From contig CALULJ010000001.1 of assembly GCA_944321445.1 (NCBI GenBank), positions 1-64,000 of the forward strand: DNA of 64,000 nt. Direction: 5' to 3'. Of the stretch, positions 1 through 7,618 are shown piece by piece. How positions within the stretch are numbered: the stretch's first letter is position 1; each line of letters opens with the position of its first letter. Source of the DNA: an uncultured Collinsella sp. Lineage in GTDB: Bacteria > Actinomycetota > Coriobacteriia > Coriobacteriales > Coriobacteriaceae. The notes beneath the pieces were generated by a model. That model was given only the letters and a program-made list of their open reading frames with translations, was not told the DNA's origin and searched no databases. The translations under genes were made by a program, and so were the position numbers.

Positions 1-961
1 CGGAGGTCACCACGAGCATGCGCGCGCGGGCGTTCACGGCAAGACCGATCTGGCAGGCGTTGGAGCCCGCGACCGACGAGGTCTTGGGCATCTGCCCGGC
101 ATTGAGCACGCGCACGAAGGGACGGCCCTGGTAGAAGGCGCGATAGCGCTCGACGGCTTCCTCCGTCGTGAGCGTTTGGGCGACGCCTTCCGCGAGCGGG
201 ATGTTCACGGTGGAAAGCAGGCCGCGCTTGAGCGGCGCGAGATGCGGGGTGAAGACCACGCGGTCCGGCAGGCCTAGAATCTGCTCGATCTCGGGCGTGT
301 GGCGGTGCTTGCACACACCGTATGCCTCGACGTTCTCGTCGGCGCTGCAGTAATGCGTGCGCGCGTTGGCAGACTTGCCGGCACCCGTCACACCCGAGAT
401 GGCATCGACGACCACGGCGGCACCGTCAGCCATCCAGCCGGCGTTGACAGCTGGGAAGGCGCCCAGCGAGGTCGCGGTGGGATAGCAGCCGGCGCACGCG
501 ACGAGCACCGATTCGCCCGCGGCATGGCGAACGGCGGCTGCGGAGAGGTCGTCCACGAAGAGCTCCGGCAGGCCGAAGGCACGCGTTGCGAGCAGCTCGG
601 GCGAGGTATGCGGGGTGTTGTACCATGCCTCGTAGACCGCGGGGTCAGACAGGCGGTAGTCGGCGGACAGGTCGAACACCGAAACGCCGGCAGCAAGCAG
701 GCCGGGGGCCGCCGCGAGCGCAGCGGTATGCGGCACGGCCAAGAACACGGCGTCGCACGTGGCAAGAACGGGATCGTCATGCGTGGTGAACGTAAGGTCG
801 CTCACGCCCGCAAACGCGGGGTAGACGCTGGCGAGCGACTGCCCGGCATCGGCGTTGGACGTGATGGCAACGAGGTTGAAGGCGGGGTGGTCCAGCAGCA
901 GACGCACGGCCTCGATTCCCGCATAGCCCGCCGCTCCGACGACCGCAACCTTGTACGCCAT
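1..961 (-). CDS. argC: N-acetyl-gamma-glutamyl-phosphate reductase, 3' end cut by window edge
   Basis: Cytosolic enzyme of arginine synthesis that reduces N-acetylglutamyl phosphate to the semialdehyde with NADPH. About 320 of the usual ~345 residues are inside the window and no stop is reached. Visible marks are the N-terminal Rossmann motif GAAGYAG, the family segment FDLSADYR, and the active-site cysteine in VACAGCYPTATS (about residue 150). The start ATG at 961 begins MAYKVAVVGA as in homologues. An ARG-box-like palindrome lies 39 bases upstream, so repression by ArgR/AhrC is likely. Other arg genes would be expected beyond the left edge. Identification is by motif and overall sequence; nothing looks broken in the visible part. 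Confidence 0.95.
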   Translation of the reverse strand, partial: MAYKVAVVGAAGYAGIEAVRLLLDHPAFNLVAITSNADAGQSLASVYPAFAGVSDLTFTTHDDPVLATCDAVFLAVPHTAALAAAPGLLAAGVSVFDLSADYRLSDPAVYEAWYNTPHTSPELLATRAFGLPELFVDDLSAAAVRHAAGESVLVACAGCYPTATSLGAFPAVNAGWMADGAAVVVDAISGVTGAGKSANARTHYCSADENVEAYGVCKHRHTPEIEQILGLPDRVVFTPHLAPLKRGLLSTVNIPLAEGVAQTLTTEEAVERYRAFYQGRPFVRVLNAGQMPKTSSVAGSNACQIGLAVNARARMLVVTS

Positions 962-999
962 GGTCCTTCATCTCCAAAACTGTATAAAATGAGCTCAAT

Positions 1000-1017
1000 C
1001 ATGCATATTTTCGCATG
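1000..1017. promoter_or_regulatory. ARG box (ArgR/AhrC operator) upstream of argC
   Basis: An 18-bp site with perfect CATGC/GCATG ends around an 8-bp AT-rich centre (CATGCATATTTTCGCATG). This matches the length and layout of ARG boxes bound by arginine repressors. It lies 39 bases before the argC start, where repressor could block transcription. The operator role is inferred from form and position. Confidence 0.7.
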
Positions 1018-1150
1018 ACGGCATTCTGGATATAGAACAGTACGGGAGCTTATCACTATGCGGAGGGCGCCGGGCGGCAGGAATGCAGGCGTTATCTACT
1101 TGCAACATTGCCGGACGCCCGGAAGCATCGGTGTGGGCAGCGAAATTCGA

Positions 1151-1238
1151 TGACCCCCTGCAGACTTTGCCCCTTCCCACATCTGGAACGCCTTCACGGC
1201 TTACAGATGTGGGAAGGGGCAAGGTCTGCAGGGGGTCA
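1151..1238. repeat. Long inverted repeat (hairpin), 34-bp arms
   Basis: Arms 1151-1184 and 1205-1238 pair over 34 bp with a single G-U type difference, around a 20-base loop. The left arm begins TGACCCCCTGCAGACTTTGC. It lies about 50 bases past the 3' end of the minus-strand split-barrel gene and before argC. There is no T-tract on either side, so it is not a classical intrinsic terminator. It is one of at least ten such hairpins at gene ends in this window, each of different sequence. Confidence 0.9.
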
Positions 1239-1288
1239 AAGTGACAGGAGTGCACCAATGGGCGAAAACGGCGAACCCAGCGCCTCCC

Positions 1289-1708
1289 CTAGAACTCGAA
1301 GCGACGCTCGCTGCCGTCGATGTCGCAGAAGCGGGCGACACCGCGGCGCACGCTGAAAAACGCGAGGCGCCCGTCGTGTGCGGACGCGTGCTCCTCGCCA
1401 ATTCCCACCATGTGCTTGAAGCCCGCCTGGCGCACGGCATCGCTTACCTGGGCATCATCCGCCAAATCCGCCTCGCCGCTCACCACGATCCAATACGAGC
1501 CCGGCTTCCAGCCGGACAGCTCGAACTTGGGATGCGCGGACAGCTCGCGCCACACGTCCTTGTCGCGCGAGGTGCAAAACCACAGCTTGCCGGCATCGGC
1601 ACATGCAAAGGAGAAGGGGCGCACGCGCGGCTGCTCGGGGTCGGCCTCGTCAATGGTGGCCAGGTACCATGCGGGAATTCCCGTCAGGTAGGATACGATT
1701 TCGTCCAT
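1289..1708 (-). CDS. Pyridoxamine 5'-phosphate oxidase-like flavin split-barrel protein (copy 1)
   Basis: A 139-residue protein of the PNPOx-like split-barrel superfamily, whose members bind FMN, F420 or haem as small dimers. Typical segments are IPAWYLATIDEADPEQPRVR, then RPFSFACADAGKLWFCTSRD and an ELSGWKPGSYWIVVSG strand. The start ATG follows a GGAG ribosome site. Its neighbour 15 bases upstream (1724-2167) is a clear paralogue with the same order of motifs, so the pair arose by tandem duplication and is probably co-transcribed. The substrate cannot be deduced. It is too short and divergent to be a true PdxH. Confidence 0.85.
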   Translation of the reverse strand: MDEIVSYLTGIPAWYLATIDEADPEQPRVRPFSFACADAGKLWFCTSRDKDVWRELSAHPKFELSGWKPGSYWIVVSGEADLADDAQVSDAVRQAGFKHMVGIGEEHASAHDGRLAFFSVRRGVARFCDIDGSERRFEF

Positions 1709-1723
1709 GGGGCGCTCCTTTGG

Positions 1724-2167
1724 TTACAGCTCGACCGGTTTCCATTCGTCGTGGTTGCAAATCCACGCTTGCGGGTCCTCGACGCTGAAAAACACCAGCG
1801 TGGGATCGTCGGGGCCGTCGTAGTGCTCGCCCAGGCCCTCGAGATGCTTCCAGCCCGCCTCGCGCAGCTCGGGGTTCGCGCGGTCGTCCAGCCCGGCGCG
1901 GCCGCGCAAGATGAGCCAGCCATGCCCCGGCCACCAGGCGGTCGCCTCGATGCGCTGGTTTTGCACCAGCTCTTCCCACACGTCTTTGGTGGTCGCCGTG
2001 CAAAACCACAGCTTGCCGTCTTGCACCGCCGCAAACGAGAACGGGCGCACATGCGGCTGGTCGTTCACGCTGGTGGCCAGATACCACGCCGGAATCGACG
2101 TGAGGTAGCGCAGGACCGTATTCAGCCCCTCACTCACGGCGACGCGTTCACTATCGTTCGATGTCAT
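1724..2167 (-). CDS. Pyridoxamine 5'-phosphate oxidase-like flavin split-barrel protein (copy 2)
   Basis: A 147-residue paralogue of the preceding gene, sharing LTSIPAWYLATSVNDQPHVR, RPFSFAAVQDGKLWFCTA and the C-terminal FFSVEDPQAWICNHDEW region. The ATG at 2167 is chosen because an AGGAGG site precedes it by six bases; a longer in-frame extension upstream has no such site and would run into ecfT. The most likely function is an FMN-dependent redox or detoxification enzyme, but no catalytic residue can be assigned. It starts about 50 bases after the stop of ecfT, so it may be read at the tail of the riboflavin-transporter operon, which would suit a flavoprotein. Confidence 0.85.
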   Translation of the reverse strand: MTSNDSERVAVSEGLNTVLRYLTSIPAWYLATSVNDQPHVRPFSFAAVQDGKLWFCTATTKDVWEELVQNQRIEATAWWPGHGWLILRGRAGLDDRANPELREAGWKHLEGLGEHYDGPDDPTLVFFSVEDPQAWICNHDEWKPVEL

Positions 2168-2216
2168 GGGAACCTCCTGGGTTATGTAGGCGGAAAGCCG
2201 CGCCGTGCAGCCCGGC

Positions 2217-3005
2217 TCACACGAGGACGACGCACAGGGCGAGCGCCGCCAGCGCCACGGCCGCCACGACGTCGCGGCGGGCATAGCGCAGCGGGCGCAT
2301 GCGCGTGCGACCCTCCTCGCCGTGATAGCAGCGCGCATCCATGGCGGCAGACAGCGTCTCGGCATGGCGGAAGATGCTCGCGAACAGCGGGATGGACACG
2401 CTCGAGAGCATGCGCACGCTGCCCAAGGGGCCGGACGCCACGCGCGCGCCGCGGCTCACCTGCGCGCGATAGGTGGTCTGCAGCTCCGTGGCAAACTGCG
2501 GCATGAAGCGCAGCGCGATGCCGAGCATCATGCCCAGCTCGTGGGCGGGCAGGCCCACGCGCGCAAACGGCGCGAGCAGGCGCTCCACCGCCTGCGTGAG
2601 GTCGAGCGTCATGGTGGTCATGGTCACGAGGCTCATGCCGCACATCATGAACAGCATGCGCACCGCCGTGAACGCGCACGAATACAGGCTGCCCTCGCTC
2701 ACACTGAAGATGCCGAGTTGGAAGAGCATGGGGCCACTATGGTCGGTGAACAGCCGCAGGACCGACACGACCACGACGATGGCGAGCAGCGGCGCGAGCG
2801 AGCGGGCCGCGCGACCGGCGGGAACGCCTGCGATGGCGTAGAGCGCGACCACGAACGCCCCGATGGCGGCGAGCGCCAAGAAATCGCGCGCAAGCAGCGA
2901 GATGATGAGGAACGCGACGCCCCCCAGCAGCTTGGTGCGCGGATCGAGCCGGTGCAGCAGGCTCTCGCCCGGGTAGTAGCTGCCGAAGGAGAAGACTTCG
3001 CTCAT
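2217..3005 (-). CDS. ecfT: ECF transporter transmembrane component EcfT
   Basis: 262-residue integral membrane protein that couples the EcfA ATPases to a substrate-binding S component in energy-coupling-factor vitamin transporters. Several hydrophobic helices are followed by a cytoplasmic coupling region. The first coupling motif is a normal A-R-G (SRGARVASG, about residue 185). The second, normally also ARG, reads ARC here (AMDARCYHG, about residue 226). The start ATG overlaps the ecfA stop by four bases, so translation is coupled. Operon order ribU-ecfA-ecfT assigns it to the riboflavin system, though EcfT modules usually serve several S components, here possibly also BioY at 33 kb. Confidence 0.93.
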   Translation of the reverse strand: MSEVFSFGSYYPGESLLHRLDPRTKLLGGVAFLIISLLARDFLALAAIGAFVVALYAIAGVPAGRAARSLAPLLAIVVVVSVLRLFTDHSGPMLFQLGIFSVSEGSLYSCAFTAVRMLFMMCGMSLVTMTTMTLDLTQAVERLLAPFARVGLPAHELGMMLGIALRFMPQFATELQTTYRAQVSRGARVASGPLGSVRMLSSVSIPLFASIFRHAETLSAAMDARCYHGEEGRTRMRPLRYARRDVVAAVALAALALCVVLV

Positions 3006-4801
3006 CGGGTCTCCTCCCCCGCCAGGCGCGCAAGCTCATCGGCAAGACTCTCGATGGTGTAGAGCCGGTCTGCGGCGAGGGGAAGTCCGTCCGCGCGCAG
3101 CGCACCGGCCATGCGCTGCGCGGCGGGAAGCCCCAGGCCCACGCGGCGCAGCTCGTCGGCACGGCAGAACACCTCGCACGGAGTGCCGTCCATAAGCACG
3201 CCGCCCTCGTTCATCACGACGACGCGGTCGCAAAGCTCCGCGAGGTCGTCCATGCTGTGCGAGACCATGACCACCGTGAGGCCCTGGCTGTGCAGGCGCG
3301 CGATGAGCCCCAAGAAGTCACGGCGCGCCGCCGGGTCGAGGCCCGCGGCGGGCTCGTCGAGCACGAGCACCTCCGGGCGCATGGCGAGCACGCCGGCAAA
3401 CGCGCAGCGGCGCTGCTGACCACCGGAAAGCGCGAAGGGGCTCTTCTGCGCGACCTCGTCGAAACGCAGGCCAACGAATGCGAGCGCCTCGTGCACGCGC
3501 TCGTCCACCTCGTCGGCGGAAAGCCCCAGGTTGCGCGGACCGAAGGCGACGTCCTCGTACACGGTGTTCGCGAACAGCTGGTGCTCGGGGTATTGGAACA
3601 CCAACCCCACGAGCGTTTTTGCCTGCGCGGACGCGTGCTTGTCCGCCAAATTGCTCCCCCGCACCGATACGCGGCCCATGGTGGGATGCACCAGGCCGTT
3701 CATATGCTGTATGAGCGTCGATTTGCCCGAGCCGGTGTGGCCGGCGATGCCCAGAAACTCGCCGCGATGCACGGTGAGGTCGACGTTGTGAAGCGCCCAC
3801 ACCGCCTCGGGGTCGCTGCCCCAGGCGGCACGTTTTTTCGCGTGCTTTTTCCGCCGACGACGCGAGCGCTCGCGCGCGGAGGTCTCATAGCTGAAGCTCA
3901 CGTGGTCAAACGAGATGAGAGGCTCACCCGACGCGGCAACTGCCGCTTGGGATGGTGCATCCGGACGTGCCGGCTGCGCCGCTTCCCCGCTCACGAGCCG
4001 CTCGATCGCATGCACCGCGTCACGCTCGTCCACATAGGCAGCAATAGGCACCCCGCGCCGCTGCAGCGCCAGACCCAGCCGGCACGACGGAGGGACCTCG
4101 AGATTCAGCCGCTCGAGCTCAGCGGCGCGCGCCAGCACGTCGGCGGGTGTGCCCTCGAGCGCGATCTTGCCTGCATCGAGCACCACGACGCGGTCGGCCA
4201 GCGCCGCCTCTTCCATATAGTGGGTAATCATGACGATGGTCATGCCCGCGTCGTGCAGCTCGCGGCATACGCGCATAAGGCCCGCACGGCCGCGCGGGTC
4301 GAGCATGGCGGATGCCTCGTCGAGCACGAGCACGCGAGGACGCATGGCCAGCACGCCGGCGATGGCGACGCGTTGCTTTTGGCCGCCGGACAGCGCATGG
4401 GTCTCGTGGCGCTCGAAGTCCGTGAGCCCCACCTCGCGCAGGGCATCGCGCACCGCCACGGCGATGTCATCGGGCGCGACGCCCAGGTTCTCCGGCCCGA
4501 ACGCGACGTCGTCTTCCACGAGCGTCGCCACCAGCTGGTCATCTGGATTCTGGAAGACATAGCCCACCGAAGAGCGGATGTCGTAGACGAACTCGGGGTC
4601 CGCTGTGTTGAGCCCGTCGACCATCACGCGGCCTTCATCGGGCACGAGCAGGGCGTTCAGGTGCTTGGCAAGCGTGGACTTGCCCGACCCGTTGCCACCC
4701 AAAAGGCATACGAACTCGCCGTCCGCAATGCGAAGGCTCACGTCGTCGAGCGCCCACGCGGCGCCGTCATAGGTGTAGCGAAGATGGTCTATCTCGATCA
4801 T
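3002..4801 (-). CDS. ecfA: Fused double ATPase of ECF transporter (EcfA1-EcfA2)
   Basis: 599 residues holding two complete ABC ATPase domains in one chain, where most bacteria use two genes. Domain 1 (about 1-260) has Walker A GGNGSGKST, signature LSGGQKQR and Walker B VLVLDEASAMLDP. After a basic linker (RRRRKKHAKKRAAWG, about 315-330), domain 2 (about 300-599) has Walker A GHTGSGKST, signature LSGGQQRR and Walker B VLVLDEPAAGLDP. ATP hydrolysis drives vitamin uptake through EcfT. It overlaps ribU upstream and ecfT downstream by four bases each, the mark of a tightly coupled operon. Both nucleotide sites look intact. Confidence 0.95.
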   Translation of the reverse strand: MIEIDHLRYTYDGAAWALDDVSLRIADGEFVCLLGGNGSGKSTLAKHLNALLVPDEGRVMVDGLNTADPEFVYDIRSSVGYVFQNPDDQLVATLVEDDVAFGPENLGVAPDDIAVAVRDALREVGLTDFERHETHALSGGQKQRVAIAGVLAMRPRVLVLDEASAMLDPRGRAGLMRVCRELHDAGMTIVMITHYMEEAALADRVVVLDAGKIALEGTPADVLARAAELERLNLEVPPSCRLGLALQRRGVPIAAYVDERDAVHAIERLVSGEAAQPARPDAPSQAAVAASGEPLISFDHVSFSYETSARERSRRRRKKHAKKRAAWGSDPEAVWALHNVDLTVHRGEFLGIAGHTGSGKSTLIQHMNGLVHPTMGRVSVRGSNLADKHASAQAKTLVGLVFQYPEHQLFANTVYEDVAFGPRNLGLSADEVDERVHEALAFVGLRFDEVAQKSPFALSGGQQRRCAFAGVLAMRPEVLVLDEPAAGLDPAARRDFLGLIARLHSQGLTVVMVSHSMDDLAELCDRVVVMNEGGVLMDGTPCEVFCRADELRRVGLGLPAAQRMAGALRADGLPLAADRLYTIESLADELARLAGEETR

Positions 4802-5388
4802 GCGCGGCCCTTGACCTGGTCTTTCTGTGGCGTGATGAGGTTCGAGATCGCCTTGTAGACCACGAGCGTAAGCACGGAGTTAAGCACGGTCTTTGCAAGG
4901 TTGAAGGGAATGACGGCCGGAATCATGAGCGGCATGATGACATCGGCCGAACCGTACCAGAACCACACGCCGATGGTGAGGTTCGAAACGATGGAAGCGA
5001 GGGTTGCCGCCACGACGCCCAATACCAGGCCGACAATGGCGCCCACGTAGGTGCGCTTGCGCTGGTAGACCAGGGCCACCGGCAGGATGAAGCACGCGCA
5101 CGCGACGATGTTCATGAGCGCGCCGACCCAGTCGCCCGTGGTGAGCGCGTGGATGATGACCGCGAGCACGCCGACGGCGATGCCCGAGCCGGGACCGTAG
5201 GCAAACCCGGACACCATCGCGGGAACGAGCGACGGGTCGTAGGTCAAAAACGGCGCCGCGGGAATAAGTGGAATCTGCACGAACATGAACAGCGCGCTCA
5301 CAGCGCACATGAGCGCCATGGTCACCAGCTGCTTGGTGCTCCACCTATTCGTATTCTGAAAATGGATATGACGAGACTGCTCAGACAT
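4798..5388 (-). CDS. ribU: Riboflavin ECF transporter substrate-binding component RibU
   Basis: 196-residue membrane protein with about six helices. It starts MSEQSRHIHF and then STKQLVTMALMCAVSALFMF, which is typical of S components. Riboflavin specificity is inferred from the FMN riboswitch directly upstream. The start at 5388 is preferred because AGGTGAG lies six bases before it and a longer in-frame extension would run through the riboswitch. The protein binds riboflavin in the membrane and hands it to EcfT/EcfA, encoded immediately downstream with four-base overlaps. It is the natural start of a three-gene riboflavin salvage operon. Confidence 0.92.
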   Translation of the reverse strand: MSEQSRHIHFQNTNRWSTKQLVTMALMCAVSALFMFVQIPLIPAAPFLTYDPSLVPAMVSGFAYGPGSGIAVGVLAVIIHALTTGDWVGALMNIVACACFILPVALVYQRKRTYVGAIVGLVLGVVAATLASIVSNLTIGVWFWYGSADVIMPLMIPAVIPFNLAKTVLNSVLTLVVYKAISNLITPQKDQVKGRA

Positions 5389-5402
5389 ATAGCTCACCTG
5401 CC

Positions 5403-5562
5403 TCTTCCATCCGGCCTGTAACCGTTGGCTCCGGATTCTCACCGGATCGGCCCGCAGGCAGCCCAATGCCTGACGGGCTCGCGGGCTCATCGGTATGCAC
5501 GCGGCCCTGTGCCGCGCCGTACGATTCACCGCCAGTGGGGACTTTCACCCCGCCCTGAAACA
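5403..5562 (-). promoter_or_regulatory. FMN riboswitch (RFN element)
   Basis: On the minus strand the leader shows the conserved RFN blocks in order: AGGGCGGGGTGAAAGTCCCC near 5555-5537, GCCCGCGAGC in the middle, then GATCCGGTGAGAATCCGGAG and GCCGGATGGAAGAGG near the 3' end. These form the FMN-binding multibranch loop. The element ends 14 bases before the ribU start, so it probably acts by hiding the ribosome site, since no intrinsic terminator lies between. FMN should switch the ribU-ecfA-ecfT operon off. Confidence 0.97.
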
Positions 5563-5585
5563 GCAGGTCTATCGTAGCACTGGAG

Positions 5586-5652
5586 ACAAGTTGGGGGCGT
5601 GCCAAATCTTGTCGACATGGTGTCGACAAGATTTGGCACGCCCCCAACTTGT
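5586..5652. repeat. Perfect 32-bp inverted repeat (hairpin)
   Basis: Arms 5586-5617 and 5621-5652 are perfect reverse complements (32 of 32) around a three-base loop; the left arm starts ACAAGTTGGGGGCGTGCCAA. It stands 44 bases beyond the cutC stop and just before the riboswitch. No T-tract follows on either strand. A second perfect palindrome follows with no gap. Confidence 0.95.
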
Positions 5653-5685
5653 CGACGCGCTTCTCCCCTGGGGAGAAGCGCGTCG
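5653..5685. repeat. Perfect 16-bp palindrome abutting the previous hairpin
   Basis: Arms CGACGCGCTTCTCCCC (5653-5668) and its exact complement (5670-5685) are separated by one base. It begins at the base after the 32-bp hairpin and ends ten bases before the cutC stop, so two unrelated perfect hairpins lie back to back at one gene end. Confidence 0.95.
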
Positions 5686-5695
5686 CCCCTGCTTG

Positions 5696-6394
5696 CTAGA
5701 GCTGCACGATCTTGGTGCCGTGGACCTCGTGGACGCCCAGAGCCTCCGCAACCTCCTCGGCGTTTTGATACGAGATGCCGCCGCCCGGCAGGATGATGAT
5801 GCGGCCGTCGGCGTGCGCGATGAGGCGCTTCAGATGGTCGACGTTGTCCATGATGGGCGTACCGGCAGCGCCGCCGTGCGTGAGGATGCGCTCAACGCCC
5901 AGCTCAGCCAGATAATCGATGGCCTCGAGCTGGCGCGGTTCGGACAGCTCGTCAAACGCCATGTGGAACGTGACCCACACCGGAGGAATGTCCTGCTCGG
6001 TGCCGTCGGCACCCAGGACCGGACCATGCGCGGCCTCGACGAGGCGCTTGGTCATGGCGCGGTCGATTACCGGCTCACCGGTAGCAGGGTCGGCAACCAG
6101 GCAGCCGAACACCACGCCCGAGACGCCCAGGCTGCGCGCCATGGCGACGTCATCGAGCATCATCTGCTCCTCCTCGGGCGTGTAGACGAAGTTGCCGCCG
6201 CGCGGGCGCGCCATCGCCATGACGTCCACGTCGTGCGCGCTTGCGAAATCGACAGCGGCGCGAATCACGCCGTAGCTGGGGCTCGTTCCTCCCACCGCGA
6301 GGTTGTCGCACAGCTCGATGCGCCCCGCGCCTGCCACGACGGCAGCCGGCACGTGCTCCACGTTCTCGGCACAAAATTCCTTGAGCAACGCCAT
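5696..6394 (-). CDS. cutC: CutC family copper homeostasis protein
   Basis: 232-residue TIM-barrel protein of the CutC family, whose biochemical role is still debated although it was named for copper tolerance. Family features visible are MALLKEFCAENVEHVPAAVV, RIELCDNLAVGGTSPSYGVI and the glycine-rich end IIILPGGGISYQNAEEV. The start at 6394 has an AAGGAGAG site; a longer upstream reading frame lacks one. It is a single gene followed by two perfect hairpins, and divergent from the sugar module to its right. The length is close to E. coli CutC (about 248), and no damage is seen. Confidence 0.92.
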   Translation of the reverse strand: MALLKEFCAENVEHVPAAVVAGAGRIELCDNLAVGGTSPSYGVIRAAVDFASAHDVDVMAMARPRGGNFVYTPEEEQMMLDDVAMARSLGVSGVVFGCLVADPATGEPVIDRAMTKRLVEAAHGPVLGADGTEQDIPPVWVTFHMAFDELSEPRQLEAIDYLAELGVERILTHGGAAGTPIMDNVDHLKRLIAHADGRIIILPGGGISYQNAEEVAEALGVHEVHGTKIVQL

Positions 6395-6655
6395 GGACTC
6401 TCCTTTCGTCTCCGCACGCGCAGATAATCGCAGGCACAGGCCTGCTGCGCTATGCGGCTTAGGCATTCACCAAGATGATACCCGGCAGCGCCCATGGCGC
6501 AGACCCGCTTCCGTTCACCTTCGCTGCCGCATCATCCGGCAGCGCCCCCGATTGAATCGCACCGGAACGCCCACTAGCATAAAAGATGCCCGGATTGTCA
6601 TCCACGCGCTCGCATGGCACGATCCGCCGGCAGCGCACAAGCGAAAGGACTGCGT

Positions 6656-7567
6656 ATGAAACGCCTCATCAGCTGCGAAACGTCCGATCTTGCCGGCAGG
6701 ACCAGGCAGGAACTGCTCGATGCGATCGAGGCGAGCGAGGGACGCGTCATCGTGCAGGAGCTTTCGCTGTTCCGCAACACCATGATGCTCGAGCCCATTA
6801 CCGACGCCGAGATCGCCTGCGCCTTCGGTGCGGACATCATCCTGCTCAACGCCTTCGACTGCGAGCACCCGCACGTGGCCGGCATCACCTGCGAGCCGGA
6901 AGAGACCATCCGCACGCTCAAGCGCTACACCGGCCGCCTCATCGGCCTCAACCTGGAGCCCGTGGGCAACTCCGCCACGCTAGGCGAGCTCGAGGCCATG
7001 CCCTCCGGCCGCGCCGGCACCGTCGAGAACGCCCTGCGCGCCCGCGACCTGGGCTTCGACTTCATCCTACTCACCGGCAACCCCGGCACGGGCGTCGACA
7101 ACACCGCCATTTTGAATGCCGTGCGCGACATGCGCGCCGCACTCGACGACGACATGATGATCTTTGCCGGCAAGATGCACGCCGCCGGCTCCAAGGACGA
7201 AGCGGGCGAGAACATCGTGAGCAAGGACATGATTCGCGCCTTCGCCGAGGCGGGAGCCGACGTCATCTTGCTCCCCGCCCCCGGTACCGTCCCCGGCGTG
7301 ACCTTCGAGTTCGTGCGCGAGATGGTCTCCTATATCCACAGCCTGGGCAAGCTTTCGCTCACGGCCATCGGCACTTCGCAGGAGGGTGCGAGCCCGCAGA
7401 CCATCGAGCAGATCGCCCTCATGTGCAAGATGTCCGGCACCGACCTGCACCACGTGGGCGACGCCGGCGTGGGCGGCCTCAATCCGGAGAACCTTATGGC
7501 ATACAGCATGGCCATCCGCGGTAAGCGCCACACCTACCTGCGTATGGCGCGCTCCATCAACCGCTAG
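6656..7567 (+). CDS. PEP-mutase-like TIM-barrel protein of sugar PTS clusters
   Basis: 303 residues beginning MKRLISCETSDLAGRTRQEL after an AAGGA site. Homologues are often labelled haloacid dehalogenase-like, but the sequence lacks the DxDx(T/V) motif of that family. It instead looks like a TIM barrel related to PEP mutase or isocitrate lyase, with segments FGADIILLNAFD, LIGLNLEPVGN, ILLTGNPGTGVDN and HHVGDAGVGGL. I believe this is the family now called DUF7916; that name is from memory. It is followed 51 bases later by a MupG-like gene and then PTS genes, so it probably acts on a phosphosugar or its breakdown product. The reaction is unknown. Confidence 0.75.
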   Translation: MKRLISCETSDLAGRTRQELLDAIEASEGRVIVQELSLFRNTMMLEPITDAEIACAFGADIILLNAFDCEHPHVAGITCEPEETIRTLKRYTGRLIGLNLEPVGNSATLGELEAMPSGRAGTVENALRARDLGFDFILLTGNPGTGVDNTAILNAVRDMRAALDDDMMIFAGKMHAAGSKDEAGENIVSKDMIRAFAEAGADVILLPAPGTVPGVTFEFVREMVSYIHSLGKLSLTAIGTSQEGASPQTIEQIALMCKMSGTDLHHVGDAGVGGLNPENLMAYSMAIRGKRHTYLRMARSINR

Positions 7568-7618
7568 GCCGTGCAGCAAAACCCCTGGGGTACACAGACA
7601 TTCGAGAAAGGAACCGGT

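Noticed and set aside
5586-5652. Classical intrinsic terminator for cutC
   Set aside because: The stem is perfect, but no T-tract follows on the minus strand; it is grouped with the long hairpins instead.
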